From Aporophyla lueneburgensis (taxonomy: Eukaryota; Arthropoda; Insecta; Lepidoptera; Noctuidae), in the NCBI GenBank assembly GCA_932294355.1, contig OW028747.1, positions 26,127,501 to 26,191,500 on the forward strand: a DNA stretch of 64,000 nt, given 5' to 3'. Both the position numbers and the translations under genes were made by a program. Positions within the stretch are counted from its first letter, which is position 1, and each line of letters opens with the position of its first letter. The notes beneath the pieces are model-generated. The model saw nothing but the letters and a program-made list of their open reading frames with translations, did not search any database and was not told the origin of the DNA. Below, in pieces: positions 1 to 12,472 of this stretch.

Positions 1-29
1 GGAAAGAGATTGCATGCAGTCAAGATTAT

Positions 30-345
30 AAAGTCGATATGGATGCGTGAAGTGAGGAAAATTGATAAAGTGGGTAGAGTGACAGAAAAGTTGATAGGAA
101 ATCGTTTGGTTTAGTATATGCATGTGATGAAGAGGGAAGAAATGCATGTGAGTAAAAGAGTGATGACTTCAAATGGTGATGGATAGAGAGGAAGAGGAAG
201 GCCAAAATAAAGATGGATGGATTGTGTAAGGAATGATACAAAAAAGAAGGGATCGAAAGATATAACGTGCCCGCTGACAAAAGAGAATGGTAGAAGAAAA
301 CATGGTACGACGACTCAAGGAAAGATGTGAGTGGAAACACCGTGA
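30..345 (+). pseudogene. LINE reverse-transcriptase C-terminal remnant
   Basis: Reading across frames gives the typical tail of a LINE ORF2 protein: a block resembling HVMKREEMHVSKRVM, then RGRGRPK and RWMDCVRNDTKKKG (about 185-255), then VPADKREW followed by KKTWYDD (about 270-315). In-frame stops and at least one frameshift break it, so it is a 5'-truncated, decayed copy. The RGRP..RW.DCV signature is known from several arthropod LINE clades; I cannot fix the clade. The 346-523 stretch after it shows nothing recognisable. Confidence 0.6.
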
Positions 346-523
346 GGGGACACCCTAGGAGGAGGGGGTTATTCAGGAAGAACAGGTGCGTAGTACTTGC
401 AACCGGCGTGTATGTCCAATTGTATGAACCTAAACGAGACAAAAGAAGTATGTATGGATCGTAGCAGGTGGCGTTCCGTAGTTTCTGCCTACCCCTATGT
501 AAAACGAACCTACCTTGAATATC

Positions 524-640
524 TTGGGACAACCAACACACCGTTATCTGATCCCGAACTAGGCAGAGCTTGTACTATGGTAACCAGACAACTGGTAAAC
601 ATACTTATATATTTCTAAATACATACACATAATGTATAGA
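524..640 (-). repeat. SINE C 3' fragment
   Basis: The segment matches two other places in the window (around 19983-20096 and 23932-24050): all carry ACCAACACACCGTTATCTG, then ACTAGGCAGAGC, then TATATTTCTAAATACATAC. Here the tRNA-like head is missing, so it is a truncated copy. It is read on the minus strand because the full copies have their tRNA-like head on that strand. Confidence 0.65.
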
Positions 641-1425
641 TAAATTACACTCAAAATAAGAAGTGAAATTACTAAACGAAGTTCGATCATAAATACGAAG
701 GCTTTGTCCGAAGGGCTAAGCAATAGCATAGATATTGGAGACATGTTTGACCATAAATTATTTGACGTTCATATATGTGGCATAATTTTACACTGGCAAA
801 CCAATTCCAAATTCATTGGTTCATTAGTTTGAATAATTCTTCCGCTCAACAACGTAGCAATGAATGTTTTTGAACTGTCAAAATTAAAGACATTGCAATT
901 GTTAGTGAGTTATACAGTTATTCCGTGGCCTTATTAGTTATACTGAATGTATCATTTGATACCTCATAGATGTGCGTGGTTACGCCTAATGTGTTTCATA
1001 AAAAATTGGATTCTAATCTGTTTTTAGTACGTCTTGAAAAATAGGCCTTCAATCTGACCAATGTTAGTATATTGAAAACAACAGTATTGTTGTAGTACAA
1101 TACAAATTATAATAAGTATAATTAAAGAACACAAAACGTAAATATCATGTGGAAGTCTTAACCTTGTATTACCCATTATGTGGTTCTTATAGCGTACTTG
1201 ACCAATTGTGTGTAATATATAATTGGTCAGGCACCCATAGCTGGCTAAGTACCCTATAATAATGCACGAGAGTCGGTCATTCACGACCACTTAACGACCA
1301 TTTGGATATCATTAAATATTTTGTAAAAAATAGCGGTTGACAAAATGACCCGAAAAAAGTTACACCGAAGACGTGTGTGTGTTTCAACAAGAAGTAATTG
1401 GACATAAATACTACTTTGTTAAGAA

Positions 1426-1615
1426 CTAGCTGTGCCAGTGGCTTGGCCCGTCTGGATGTTGGAAATTACCCCACGGAAAAGTGCTACAGACAAAAACCTA
1501 ATTTACTCTGTATAACATCTGCTATCTGAAAGTAAAAGTCCCACCAAAAACGGGCCAACGGTTTCGAAGACAAGCCGGAATAAACAGATACACATACAAA
1601 CAGATTTATTTTTGT
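1426..1615 (-). mobile_element. Decayed group 2 Helitron
   Basis: CTAGCTGTGCCAGTGGCTTG followed by GTCTGGATGTTGGAAATTACC matches, with several substitutions, the CTAG terminus of the better preserved copies at 9311-9717 and 46248-46451. The far end is approximate, placed near an ACATACAAACAGA block typical of the 5' side of such elements. Confidence 0.5.
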
Positions 1616-3547
1616 AAGTAGATAAGGTGTATGGTTTCATTTGCATTTAGTGGTTGTTATGGCCAATGGACGAATAGTCAAGAACTTCGACCAACAAGGA
1701 GGCTTGAATATACTTGAAGAGGCTCTCTTTAGACAGTAGAGTCAAGGGCTTGATACAGAAAGCGGTACTCATTGACACGGTTCGAATAGTGGAATTCCTT
1801 TCTCTAGATCCCAATCTACCAGTAGAAGTTTTAGATATTTATATTTATTTTATTTTATTTGTTATGGGACAATAAACAGCTACAATATATAATGTTTACA
1901 TATGACAATAATACAGGCTCATAATTAGTATTAACAATATTGTAGCCCACTACATTATCCGCATGTTAATTCAAATATGGTAAAAAAGTGCCACTAGAGT
2001 AGCAAAACTACGGTATATAAAATAAAAAAAGATTGATTATTAAAATACAATACAGTTGAATAATGACAAAAAAATTAAAAAAACGTAAATTACAAATATA
2101 TGAATTTTTGATAATGTATTAAAAATATATGGGATTGGATTCTTATTATCACAAATAAAGAAATAGATTATTACAAAAAAAAAAGGAAATGATAGTATAA
2201 AAACTACAATTAATTATGAAAAATAATAATAATATCTCCGGAATATCTGATCTCGGTGTGATATAAATACTTACAACTATTAATACTTATGTCAAAGCTG
2301 TAAAACCATCACATCATAGCGAAGTCTAATGTGATCAAACGACTCGTACAGCTATTGCGTGCAGTTATTACTTAGCCACAAGCACAAGAAAATATCTTAA
2401 ATCTAAATAATCAATACCGAAAACGTGTTCAAAAATAACTTAGAATATATAAAGCCAATGTCACAACGCTCATGGCAAGTAGTATTTCTACAGAGCGTCA
2501 TTCCGAAAAACTAGTCAGCTGGTAATGACATTTCTCAGACCCGTAATGAGCATGAAGTAGCTACAACCTTTATACGAGCAAGAAGAGAAATGATGTAATC
2601 ACAAACGTACATATATAGCAGTTCTTTGTAATGTAAGGTCACGGCCACTAGACTACGAATTAGCTTCTGTTACATTCAATTTAGTATCATTACAATCAGT
2701 TTTTACTGCATTCTACTCATCATTTGATTTATAACTACATACCTTGTTACTGTACACGTATTCTTATTTGTTTTTATTAACGTTCTTAAGTAAATCGGTG
2801 TTCGTAATTGGTTCTGTATTTGTGATTACTTTTTGTTTGACGTCATTAGTGCTTAAATATTCATTGTACTCTTTGTAGTTGGGTTTGTAAGCAAGAAAGA
2901 TATGATGTTGTTATTGCCAAGGTTAAACTTTAAGTGGAATAACGAGTTAATTAGTTGATTAACTTGAAGCTAGTTATTCATAGTGCTTTTTTGTTTAACC
3001 TAGCTATTATTACTGCTACGAGACCTGGGTTCAAAAACTGACACCTACTACCTAATTTCAGTAAATATATTTATTTTTGCCTGCGAGTTCTTCCCTCGAA
3101 TCACTGCGTCGCATAATTTCTTAGTACTGCTTCTTACTGCATTAATTCTTAGCTTTTACTCAGCATTCTTCTGACTTATTTTTCTTCTCTTCTCTTGGCT
3201 TCTAATTGTCGTAGCGTGACATTAAAAATCCTTTAGTCTTATTTAAAAATTGGGCTCTGATTTGCAGGAAGATTTTTCAATTACAACCGGTAGTTCTAGA
3301 GAGAAGTACGTTAAAAAAAAACAATCTCTTCATCTTTATCATTAGTATATAATCCAAAACCGTTTTCACAACAAGGCGGTAACTTTATAATTTTTTACTA
3401 TCATTGTCTTCCACTGCTCAAGTCTACGTCACTGTTTTACCTAAGCCCGAAGCTTTTTATATACATTTTCCTCTCCTAAAATACCATTGCATGTTTCCAA
3501 ACGCAACGTATCATAAATAATATCTGCGAACATCTTAGAATCGCCAA
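1616..3547. other. Unassigned AT-rich DNA
   Basis: No long open frame, no tRNA-like head and no match to the repeat families seen elsewhere in this window. A-rich and T-rich runs are frequent. Confidence 0.5.
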
Positions 3548-3585
3548 AAAAATATGTCCATCGCGTGCCGGACGGACATATTTTT
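3548..3585. repeat. 12-bp perfect inverted repeat
   Basis: AAAAATATGTCC (3548-3559) is exactly complementary to GGACATATTTTT (3574-3585), with a 14-base GC-rich spacer. It could be a small hairpin or a remnant of terminal inverted repeats. No poly-T or gene context supports a terminator role. Confidence 0.6.
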
Positions 3586-5922
3586 CTTGCAGCTTATATT
3601 TTCGGAGGAAAACTGTCCGCCATTTATTTCAACCAGCCATTTTGTTTGGCTTTATTATTTATGCTGTATCTTTTTGCACACTTGTTGTTGCTACCGTGTG
3701 TTGAATTTTGATAGGCTACATTTTTAGGGGTTTTAAATTTAATCCATTTTCTTGACCATTTAGAGTTAGATTTTTGATATCAGCATTATTTTAGTCAAAA
3801 GCTGTAACGGTTTCTGGAAAAACTAAACTAGATAAATACAATTATTGAAATGCAGATTTTAAAATAGAAAAAGTCTGTGGACATTTCTCGCACATGCATA
3901 CCGATCTTAACGTATTCCATTTTAATAAATTTTAAAGTAGGTTTACACAAAACTTTCTCAATTTAGAACCAGCTGGGAGTTTCTCAAGTTCCGCTCACAT
4001 AATCGCTCGTTCATCGACTTATTAGTTTATCTTAAACATCTTAGTTCTTGCTTATATATGTTGGAGATTCTTTCTTAGTGATATAACCAAGTTTTCCTTT
4101 AGCTACAACTAGAGTTTTGTCCTGAACTTGTTGTAAGAGTTCATTTTCTATGTATTGAAAAGACAACTGATTTTCATCAGATTGTGATGCTCTGTCTACA
4201 ATTTTGTTTCCTTCTAACTTTCCTTGTAACTTTTGAGACTTCTAAAAGTTAAAACTCAGTACTTAACACAAAACTGAGAATCGGTTCTTACATCTCATAC
4301 ACCGCTATGATAAACTATGGCATAGCTATGCAATCAACAAGCTTTATAAGGTTTTGAAATTAAGGATTGCTAAGTTTATTACTACTGCGAAAACCCATTA
4401 ATTTGTCATAACTCCTTTCATTGCCACTAACGGTGTCTACATTCCAAGATGCAGTATCCATGATCGTTTCGAACTGATGACTTTATGACTAGTCGCTTTG
4501 GTATCAATAAATCTCGGCAAATTGCCTGGAAATCACTTCAACTCGCTATGAATATTAATAGTGCGTTTTAATTCATCATTATTTTCTAAAACAATGGATT
4601 ATAGTTTATTATCATCAAAGTTTTCACTGGAACGAATAACTTCATACTAGGAAGGTTCTAAACCATGACCCGAATGAAACTCTTTAAAACGCCCATATCC
4701 ATGCACCTCATCAAATGTTATAACTTTCAATATTACTTCCTCAATATAGAAGGAGTATTTTTGAGAAACCTCTTCATTGGAATGACAAACATTTTATTTG
4801 TATAAGCGGTCCTATGATATATTACATAAAGTGTGTACGTGGGATACATACTGAGCCCCGCTATGAATATTTTGGACCCCTGTGTTCTGAACTTTGAGAA
4901 GTAGCTATGAACTTTCATCAAATAGAAGTGTTATTTTTCTACCACATTTTTACTAAACTAGTTCTTTCTTGGCTTACCGCCAGTCGCTAGTGTCCTTTTC
5001 AATTGCATCTTTTACACTTCGCTTGATCTCGTCTTTAGCAGTCTGGTCGCTCTTAAGTACTTTGGAATCTAGTTATTCAGATTAACTACGTTTAAAACTA
5101 CTGCCAAGAACAACCGGAACTGTTGCATTCTTGTTTTTGGCAAACAATATTTCTTTAGAATTGATCACATAATTATACAGAGTGATTACTGCTTGTAGAT
5201 GTATAGTTTTTTTTTAATATATTCGCGATAAAACTATACTCTTCCCAATAACGGAATTTTAGCTTTGAAATTAAGTGAATGACTGGGACATCACTATAAC
5301 TTGAATTTTATTCTCAATCGCACTCAAATGCTAAAACTTCTTTGGAGAGAGCAAACTATCACCCCATTTCAATATACCCACCCACAAAGTTGCTTCTCCA
5401 AATAAAATTATAACTTTATTGAATTCTCACTCAGCAAAATTTTCACCGTAAAACCTTGCATTTCATATCTAGAGCAAAACGTAAAAATGTCGCACCTCTG
5501 AGTTTTGCACATGCATAAAACCGGGTTCACATCGATAAGGTCCGACCTTAACTTTGTGTCCGACGCTGCAGGGAATTAGTATTCCTGAACCGTTCCCTCA
5601 CGGATGAATCCCTCTATGAATATAAACTGATTGAAATATCGGCGCTTAAATATTTGTGTTAATTTCGAGAAGAATTACTTTTTTTGGGGAATGTGTTAAT
5701 TTTTGTTGGAATTCCGGGAGAAGTAGAATCTTCATTCAAAAGTGGAAAGCATTTTTATTGAAACTCGTGTCAGAGCTTCCGAACTTCATTCTGTTTTCGG
5801 TGTTCTAATTTTAGTCCTAAATTGAATGGATTTTCTTTTCAATCTTTGGCAGATTGGAAGGTTGCTTTCTGGTAAATCTTGTGAAAATCATGACAGGACA
5901 TCACGCCTTGTGTCAGCAAACG
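3586..5922. other. Unassigned DNA
   Basis: Composition is less AT-extreme than 1616-3547 and six-frame reading gives only short frames (the longest about 62 codons, minus strand, 4733-4921). It might hold an old decayed coding element, but I see no motif that supports that. Confidence 0.4.
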
Positions 5923-6012
5923 GTTAGGCAGAGGTGTACCTATAGTATAGATTTCATCAGTTATGTTTAAGTCCCATGTCATAGAGGCCACCCTATTGCC
6001 ATCAACTGCGCA
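5923..6012 (-). repeat. SINE A fragment
   Basis: On the minus strand it carries GGTTGA-like/GGCAATAGGGTGGCC text, GACTTAAACATAACTG and a GGTACACCTCTGCC-like block, the middle and 3' part of SINE A. The tRNA-like head is absent. Confidence 0.6.
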
Positions 6013-7537
6013 CAACAAGAAGAATAACCTAATAATACTTACCCCGACGTGGTTTTTCTTTTACATAGGGTAGGTTATCAATTAACCTTCAATTTATGAC
6101 CACGGTGCATTCTGGAATGAAAGTATCAAACTTTATCTCGTTCAACCTTCAGAATAAACGTTTAAACATTTCTAGATGGCATCATCTTCAGAAAATTCAC
6201 AGGGGGTGACCAGTATGGAATATTTATGACAATATCAGACAATAACCTATCGAAGCTTTATATAAATATATAGCTTTATTTAGTTCGATATACTATACCG
6301 CAGAACCCCATAGTGCCTTAGGCCATAGCATGACCACATATAGCAAGGAATATATATAATTAATTGCAAGATCATGTTAATAACACTCGTTATCGAAGAG
6401 ACAGCAACGTCCTGTCGGGCGAAAAAATCCTATTTTACTTTTGTTTTAAAGTTTTGTAGACGGGCAATTGTTGAGCGATGATTTGTGGCTGAGTTGTTGC
6501 ACTGCGTGTGAATGAGACCGTTTGCAAATCACCAGATTTATCACAGCTATATCCTAAATATTACACAATGAAACTGGTAATGTCCGACTAAGGGATCTAG
6601 AATTTCATTATGCAAATTCCTAAAAAGGTCGGGATCATATGTTAAAATTATGAAACACATAAAATAGCGCAATAAGTGGTACAGTAATATTTTTATTACG
6701 CATTAAATTATAACAGACCATTGGATATTAGGTAACAGTAACTTAAATTAGCCATATAACACGGATGCTGTTAAATTCTGACGTAATAATATCCCGGTGT
6801 AAGATTTCATATTAGAGGCCTGTCTATTAATATTCAGCGACTTTTTAATGACATGCGTGTGGTCTAAAGTCGCTCGTCTGTAGCGACGCTAAATGCAAGA
6901 CTTGAAACATGGTCGTTATTGTAATTAATAAATTATTATTCTGTTCGTTTGTCCTCGTGTCAATTTTAATATATGCATGTTTTTTTTTTGTGTGTTTTAA
7001 ATATTACTGCCGTTAGTGGTTATTTTTCAATACTTAATAATTATTGCTTATTATTCGTTTGTGAACTTTGTTTATTTGACGTTTCCATCTATTATCTTAT
7101 GAAATTATGATTTCCTTTTACGATGAAGAATCTCAACCATTTTTATGATTATTGGTTTAACTATAATTTCAACATTTTATAATGTGAATAAATAACCTTG
7201 AATCTTTTATTTCTGTCCACATATTAGACATACAGCGAAATAATAGCCAAATCATCTTCAAAGATTTAATCCTCAACTTTCGGACACACTATTTCAACTG
7301 AGTCTTAGCTAATTCAAATACAAAATCATTTTATTAAACTTACACATAGTTTAACTAACAAGGTATGGGATCTTTAGCAACGAAAGACTTCATTTAGATT
7401 TTACAGCGAGTCCCAAACTAGAAACAGCCTGTATCTTGGTGACCCAAACACTATACAGAGTTAATAATTTTAAGATTTCAGTTAGCGCAAAATTTTATTT
7501 GATAGTTTCATAGTAACATTCATAACAAATTATAATG
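6013..7537. other. Unassigned AT-rich DNA
   Basis: No gene, SINE head or Helitron terminus recognised. Contains homopolymer T runs and short AT-rich repeats only. Confidence 0.5.
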
Positions 7538-7649
7538 AAATTAATAATCATAAAATTTACAAAAATCTGAGTAAAAAGAAGCCACATAGAATAAACAATA
7601 CAAAAACTGTTTTTACTCAGATTTTTGTAAATTTTATGATTATTAATTT
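7538..7649. repeat. 40-bp perfect inverted repeat (foldback)
   Basis: The left arm 7538-7577 and right arm 7610-7649 are exact reverse complements over 40 bases, separated by 32 bases. The arm sequence includes AAATTTACAAAAATCTGAG. No internal coding. Candidates: a very short MITE or foldback element, a palindrome made by template switching, or a source of a hairpin RNA. No mismatches were seen, which argues for a recent origin. Confidence 0.85.
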
Positions 7650-8649
7650 TGTTTTAAGGTGAGTAAATGTGTGTGTATTTGTATATGTTGAGAGCTAGTT
7701 TATTTCTAAATCCACACAGTTCTTCTTTCTGTTATCCAATGAAATGTAATGTAAATCACTTCTCTCCGGGGTATCATCATACTGATTGCCCTATTGAGCA
7801 ATTGTGAGCCTCGCACTTGGTACAAACAATAAAATTGTCTTGGTCTCTATTGGGGTCATGAGCAGTTTATAGTATAAATAGATTCAAAGGATTGAGCAAT
7901 AATAGTCCTTATGGTCTTGTGTGAATTTATCGTTTATGATTGCAGCTGGGATGAATCTGAATGTTCCATTTAGCGAAAGTGTTATTTAATAGGTGGTTGG
8001 TGGTTCTGCATATGTGCTATTTTTATTTCAATTCTGACTTTGAACTTTAAGAGCGCACCGAGAGATTTGTGAAATTATTGCGTTCGTTTGATCCTATTCT
8101 GCATCGTTATTCTTAACCTTCAGTTATGGAATTAATATGTAAGATATTTAAGGATTCACTATAAATCATATTCTTTAGAAACGCGATTACTTGTAGTTCT
8201 CTTGATGAAACAAAAACCAAGTTAATGTTTTAAAACAAAATAAACCCTTGATACGACGTATATATACACCGCATAATCTGTTTTTTTTTTAATAATCACA
8301 AAAAAAAATGTTTTTCATAACTTTTACATTTAAAATTTTCAAAATGTGTTTTTTTACTATGAATAATTTTCAAACTATGTTTTTTTTTTTAATAATACGA
8401 TGAAAATACCTAAATTAGCGCGCGAACCACCCCTGCTCGACAGAGCCCCCGCGCTTCAATTAGCGGCAGAAGTTCGGTGCACTCTTAAGTCTTGAATTTT
8501 ATTTATAATGTACATATACATTTATAAAGTAGATGTATATTTTCAAATATTGGTGTGAGTTTGCCGTCAATGACTCGGCATGGAATTGCATGGGCACTCT
8601 TCTTAACATATTTGTCACTTGTTTATATGTTAACTACCTTGACTGTCTG
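7650..8649. other. Unassigned DNA
   Basis: Mostly AT-rich with A and T homopolymers around 8280-8395. A short GC-richer patch sits at about 8415-8485. No gene or repeat family identified. Confidence 0.5.
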
Positions 8650-8882
8650 CTTCGTTGGTCTAGTGGTCTCAAGCGCTACTACTGAGCATGTGGTCCTGGG
8701 TTCTATTCCCAAGTCAGGCAAAGTCGTACTGGGTTTTTTTATTAGGAATTTCTCAGTAGTATTCTGGAGTGTGGATTTGTGCCCGGTTGATGGCAGTAGG
8801 TTCGCCCCCTGTTACATAAGACTTAACTAAATGTACACCTCCGTAGAACCCTTCGGGGACTGCAGTCGTAATGTTACATTAT
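8650..8882 (+). repeat. SINE A, near full length
   Basis: tRNA-derived SINE. Box A-like TGGTCTAGTGG lies at 8656-8666 and a slightly mutated box B (GGGTTCTATTCCC) near 8698-8710; downstream come TTTCTCAGTAG, GTGCCCGGTTGATGGC, a GACTTAA block and a TACACCTCCG block. An open frame of 91 codons runs through it but is a by-product of the SINE, not a gene. Pol III transcription is expected from the family structure. Confidence 0.75.
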
Positions 8883-9310
8883 ATCAAATGTGTAATGTAT
8901 CTATTTTCACTTTTAACTTCTTTGGGCTACTATTTATAGAATTGTAATTCCAGTACACCAAAAACCTACGTACCAACAGCCTGAGTTTTTGGAAACCAAT
9001 TAATCAGTTTCAGCGAAAGCCTTTCATGACGTTCTTTTAATGAAAAACGAAATTAATTGCACTGCTCCATTTTTCCAACGAATTCGCGGATTAAATGATA
9101 ATTCTGATTTCATCATTTTCAAGGGAAACATATTGTTTTTCTCTGTGATCGGCTTACATGAAATTCAACTATGTATTTATGCCTGTTCGGTATTGATAAT
9201 AAGTATTTCGTATAACTCTGATTAAACATGTTTCATACGCAAACAGAACCTACATTTGTATAAAATAATCAGATCTGAAAATCCTTAAAATAATAAACTC
9301 AAAGCATTTA

Positions 9311-9509
9311 TCCACACTATATATATATATATATATTCTGTCTGTCTGTCTCACTTTCCTGCTAAAACTACTGAACCGATTTAAATGAAATTTGGTACAC
9401 AGATAGTTTAGAGCCTGAGAAAGGACATAGGCTACTTTTTATCCCGGCAGTACGTTCCCGCGGGGTAATTTCCGACCTCCACGCGGGCGAAGCCGCTGGT
9501 AAAAGCTAG
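9311..9509 (+). mobile_element. Group 2 Helitron, copy 1 of a tandem pair
   Basis: Starts with TCCACACT after an A (9310) and ends with AAAAGCTAG before a T (9510), the insertion pattern of Helitrons (between A and T, 5' TC, 3' CTRR). Near the 3' end, GGGCGAAGCCGC can form the expected hairpin. A (TA)n run of about 20 bases follows the 5' end. Non-autonomous: no Rep/helicase coding. Confidence 0.8.
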
Positions 9510-9517
9510 TCCAAACT

Positions 9518-9717
9518 TCCACACTAATATTATAAATGCAAAAGTAACTCTGTCTGTCTCGCTTTCCTGCTAAAACTACTGAACCGATTTAAATGAAATT
9601 TGGTACACAGATAGTTTAGAGCCTGAGAAAGGACATAGGCTACTTTTTATCCCGGTAGTATGTTCCCGCGGGATAATTTCCGACCTCCACGCGGGCGAAG
9701 CCGCTGGCAAAAGCTAG
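9518..9717 (+). mobile_element. Group 2 Helitron, copy 2 of a tandem pair
   Basis: Begins TCCACACTAATATTATAAATG and ends GGCAAAAGCTAG. It repeats the copy at 9311-9509 almost base for base from CTGTCTGTCT to the terminus, with few substitutions. The two copies are head to tail and separated by only 8 bases. Confidence 0.8.
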
Positions 9718-9718
9718 T

Positions 9719-9905
9719 TTCAAATAAATCAATTACAGGCACTTTTGAATTGTCAAGAGGTTGATGAGTTAGAAAGGTGAAGCTAGTTCCCCATTCCAAA
9801 GCGTAGTAAGTACCTATGGAGAAGAACGACCAAGAAACTCTATGGACACTCTTTTCAATCAAAATATTCTTACAAAAACTTGCTTGGTAGTAGTGAGAAC
9901 GATGT
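9719..9905 (-). mobile_element. LINE 3' UTR fragment (TTTGA-tail family)
   Basis: On the plus strand it begins TTCAAATAAATCAATTACAGG and GCACTTTTGAATTGTCAAG, then CCAAGAAACTC and ACTCTTTTCAATC. This matches, in reverse, the 3' non-coding part of the LINE at 15838-16000. A 5'-truncated, non-coding copy. Confidence 0.55.
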
Positions 9906-10301
9906 AAAAAGACGTGCACATTAAAAGCGCTCGCAATTAAAACAAAAATAAAATAACAATTCAGAAATTAAAATAGGCCGTAGCAGCTAAGACACGACCA
10001 GTCCCTACTGACGGCGCCCGTTCACGAACATGACGTACGTATCAGCACCATTTAGCTCAACCATTTTGAAGGGAAGTTAATAAAACAATCAAGCTAGAAG
10101 ATCAAGCTATCCAAGAAGATTAACAAAAACAAACACTAGTTACCTTCACTATCCCACAAAATTCTTAATTTAGAGAAACAGCTTAGAATCCAGACCAAAC
10201 CATTTAATTTACATTGTAATGAAGTTATTTTAATTGGGACATCCCTGTTCTGTTGTAGTGTTACAAGCTGGCAAGGACATCGGCGCTCAAACTGTAAATA
10301 T

Positions 10302-10399
10302 TTTTTTTTGTGGTGGGGAATCATCAAATGGCATCTCCGGCTCTGGGCAGAGCGGGAGGGCGTGTCAGACTTTTACTGCCTAACACCCACCCGTGTTTT
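10302..10399 (-). mobile_element. R1-type LINE 3' end, very short
   Basis: On the plus strand: a T run, GGTGGGGAATCATCAAATGGC, GGGCAGAGCGGGAGGGCGTG, TCAGACTTTTACTG and ACACCCACCCGTGT. This is the reverse of the poly(A)-tailed 3' end seen at 41010-41186 and elsewhere. Only about 100 bases were inserted. Confidence 0.7.
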
Positions 10400-11070
10400 T
10401 AAATAAATAAAAATAAATAAATTTTTCGTCGATGATTAAAAGAAAAATGCTGTTCCATACATTTTAACCACGTAGGTACAGCAGATGTCTATGATAGATA
10501 TAGTTTTATTTTTATGTTTTTATGATGATAATGTTGATAATAATGTTTAGAATCTTGTGCTGAATTCACGGTTACAGTTTTGCGCGTCGATGACCCTGCC
10601 ACCTTATATAAAGATCATATAGTTTGAAGTTCAGTTAGAAGCATTATAAAGTTTCTGTTTTGCAAATGTTACCTTATTGTGTGGAACGTTTTTTATATTT
10701 CTGTAGTGTTTTGCACTAATTTATTTTGGATTTGTTTGAAGTGATAAGTACTATTATATAATTATGAGAGAAATAGTATTATTGTGCAAAGTTCTCACAG
10801 CAGAAGGTTGAATACCGTTATTGAAAATGTTCAAAAGCGGATGGCAATCTCATCTCAGTGACAATCGAATGTCATGCACTTGTCAAAAATGTAGCAAAAT
10901 TACAGATGTTTTTGACAGGTAGCGACTGAGAGTAGAACATGTGTTCGAACTTTCTTTAAGTTTAGGGAATTGTCCTTCTGATAATAGTGTATGACATGGT
11001 TGTGGAGGCGGCTGCTTATAAGAGATTTATGACTCTAGCTTTAATTGATTTCATATAGTGAATGTTTTTA
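10400..11070. other. Unassigned DNA
   Basis: No gene found. A weak inverted motif, CTTGTCAAAAA near 10880 and TTTTTGACAGG near 10910, is the only structure noticed. Confidence 0.5.
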
Positions 11071-11305
11071 GTATTTTATCTCACGAAGCAACGCGTGCTT
11101 TACTTGTGGTAACCTGTTGTTCGAACACGCTGTGAATATTGTGAAGACGAGTAGCTTTAGCATGAAACACACATACTCTTCCGATTTTAGATAAAATTTT
11201 CATGGACGACACTAAGAGCGCCTGCGCTTACACACACATTCACAGCGTGTTTGTACACTTGGTTATCACAAATAAAGCGTGCGTCGCTTTATGAGTTAAA
11301 AATAC
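11071..11305. mobile_element. MITE-like element with about 70-bp inverted arms
   Basis: The left arm (11071-11143) and right arm (about 11233-11305) are imperfect reverse complements over roughly 70 bases: shared blocks include GTATTTT at the tips, ACGC..GCTTTA, TTGTG.TAACC and AACACGCTGTGAAT. The centre of about 90 bases has no coding. This is the form of a non-autonomous DNA transposon. I could not define a clear target duplication, so the superfamily is open. Confidence 0.7.
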
Positions 11306-12472
11306 AATACTAGTTACCTATGCAAATATTGTTTGAATGTTCATTTTCCTTAACATATTTTTCATTTCCCTTGTAACATGAACGTCTACTATACCACACG
11401 AACTCGTTAGATTATCAACAAATGCACGTGCACATACACAACTAAAAATCCAAACTGATCTATTTCCTGATGTCTCTAACGATCTATCAATCAGTTGAAA
11501 GGTTTCTAGTTGACCTTATAATTTCTGAAATTGATTAACTAGCCTCGTCTTATTTAATAACTTTTAATTACGCAGTGCATTCGTACATGTAGGTAATGTC
11601 GACCTCCAAATTGGATTACCACCCTAGGTTGAGTGTCACTTGCAGCCAAACTGCAAGTCTATTCTGTTTTTTAACAGTTAGATCATTTCAACCTTAGGCT
11701 CCTATCTCACCACTGAGAAGGAAGCGACTAGCTATAATATATTTTCTTACTCAATAAACATACGTTGCGCCACTTCTTCCCAGCTAAAGCATTAAGAATT
11801 TGTGAAGAGCGGGCGTTTTGGGAGACTCTTCTATGTAACTTTGACGAAAACTTCTCATCCTAATTTGAATAAATAACTTTTGATTTAGATTTTTTGAATT
11901 TTACAATAGAGAATATTCTCGCTTGCGGCAGTGTGAACACTCAATGATCAACTACCATACACGAACATTTTTTTATTGACACGCAACCTACATCTTTTTA
12001 ACATTACTTGAGCAAGAAATTAGTCGATAGCCAGACGCTTCCCCGGTCAACGGTCGGACAAGTGCCTAGATAAAGGTTTCATTTGCTGGAAATTGTTGAC
12101 AAAAATGACTAACCAATTACGAAGTTGACTATACGTATGATACATCGCTCACATGAAAATTAATGGGCAATTCATTCGGGTCCTAATTATCTGTTTTGAT
12201 TGCTCATTACTCTTAATAATCTGTTATTATGCATACTATTCGTTACTGTGCAAAATGCTCGGAGTGTTACTAAATATTCTGGTTTTAATTAACTGCCTTA
12301 TATAATGCTTTAATGGTAGCAAACTTGTAGTGGAGATTGTGGAGTATGAGGTGGTGGATTTTGTTTCCTGGATTTTGTTGACCAGATTTTGATGACTGAA
12401 ATATAAATATGATTCTACTGGTATCTGATTCAGAATTTAAACCATTATTTAAATGCTGGTACTAAATGATTA
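11306..12472. other. Mostly unassigned; LINE tail at 11765-11885
   Basis: The part at 11765-11885 (CACTTCTTCCCAGCTAAAGC, GCGGGCGTTTTG, then AATTTGAATAAATAACTTTTG) matches 15625-15745 and is the 3' end of the TTTGA-tail LINE, plus strand. The rest shows no gene or recognised repeat. From about 12425 the sequence is paralogous to 13500 onward. Confidence 0.5.

Noticed and set aside
4733..4921. 62-codon minus-strand ORF as part of a decayed retroelement
   Set aside because: No reverse transcriptase, integrase or capsid motif could be read in or around it.
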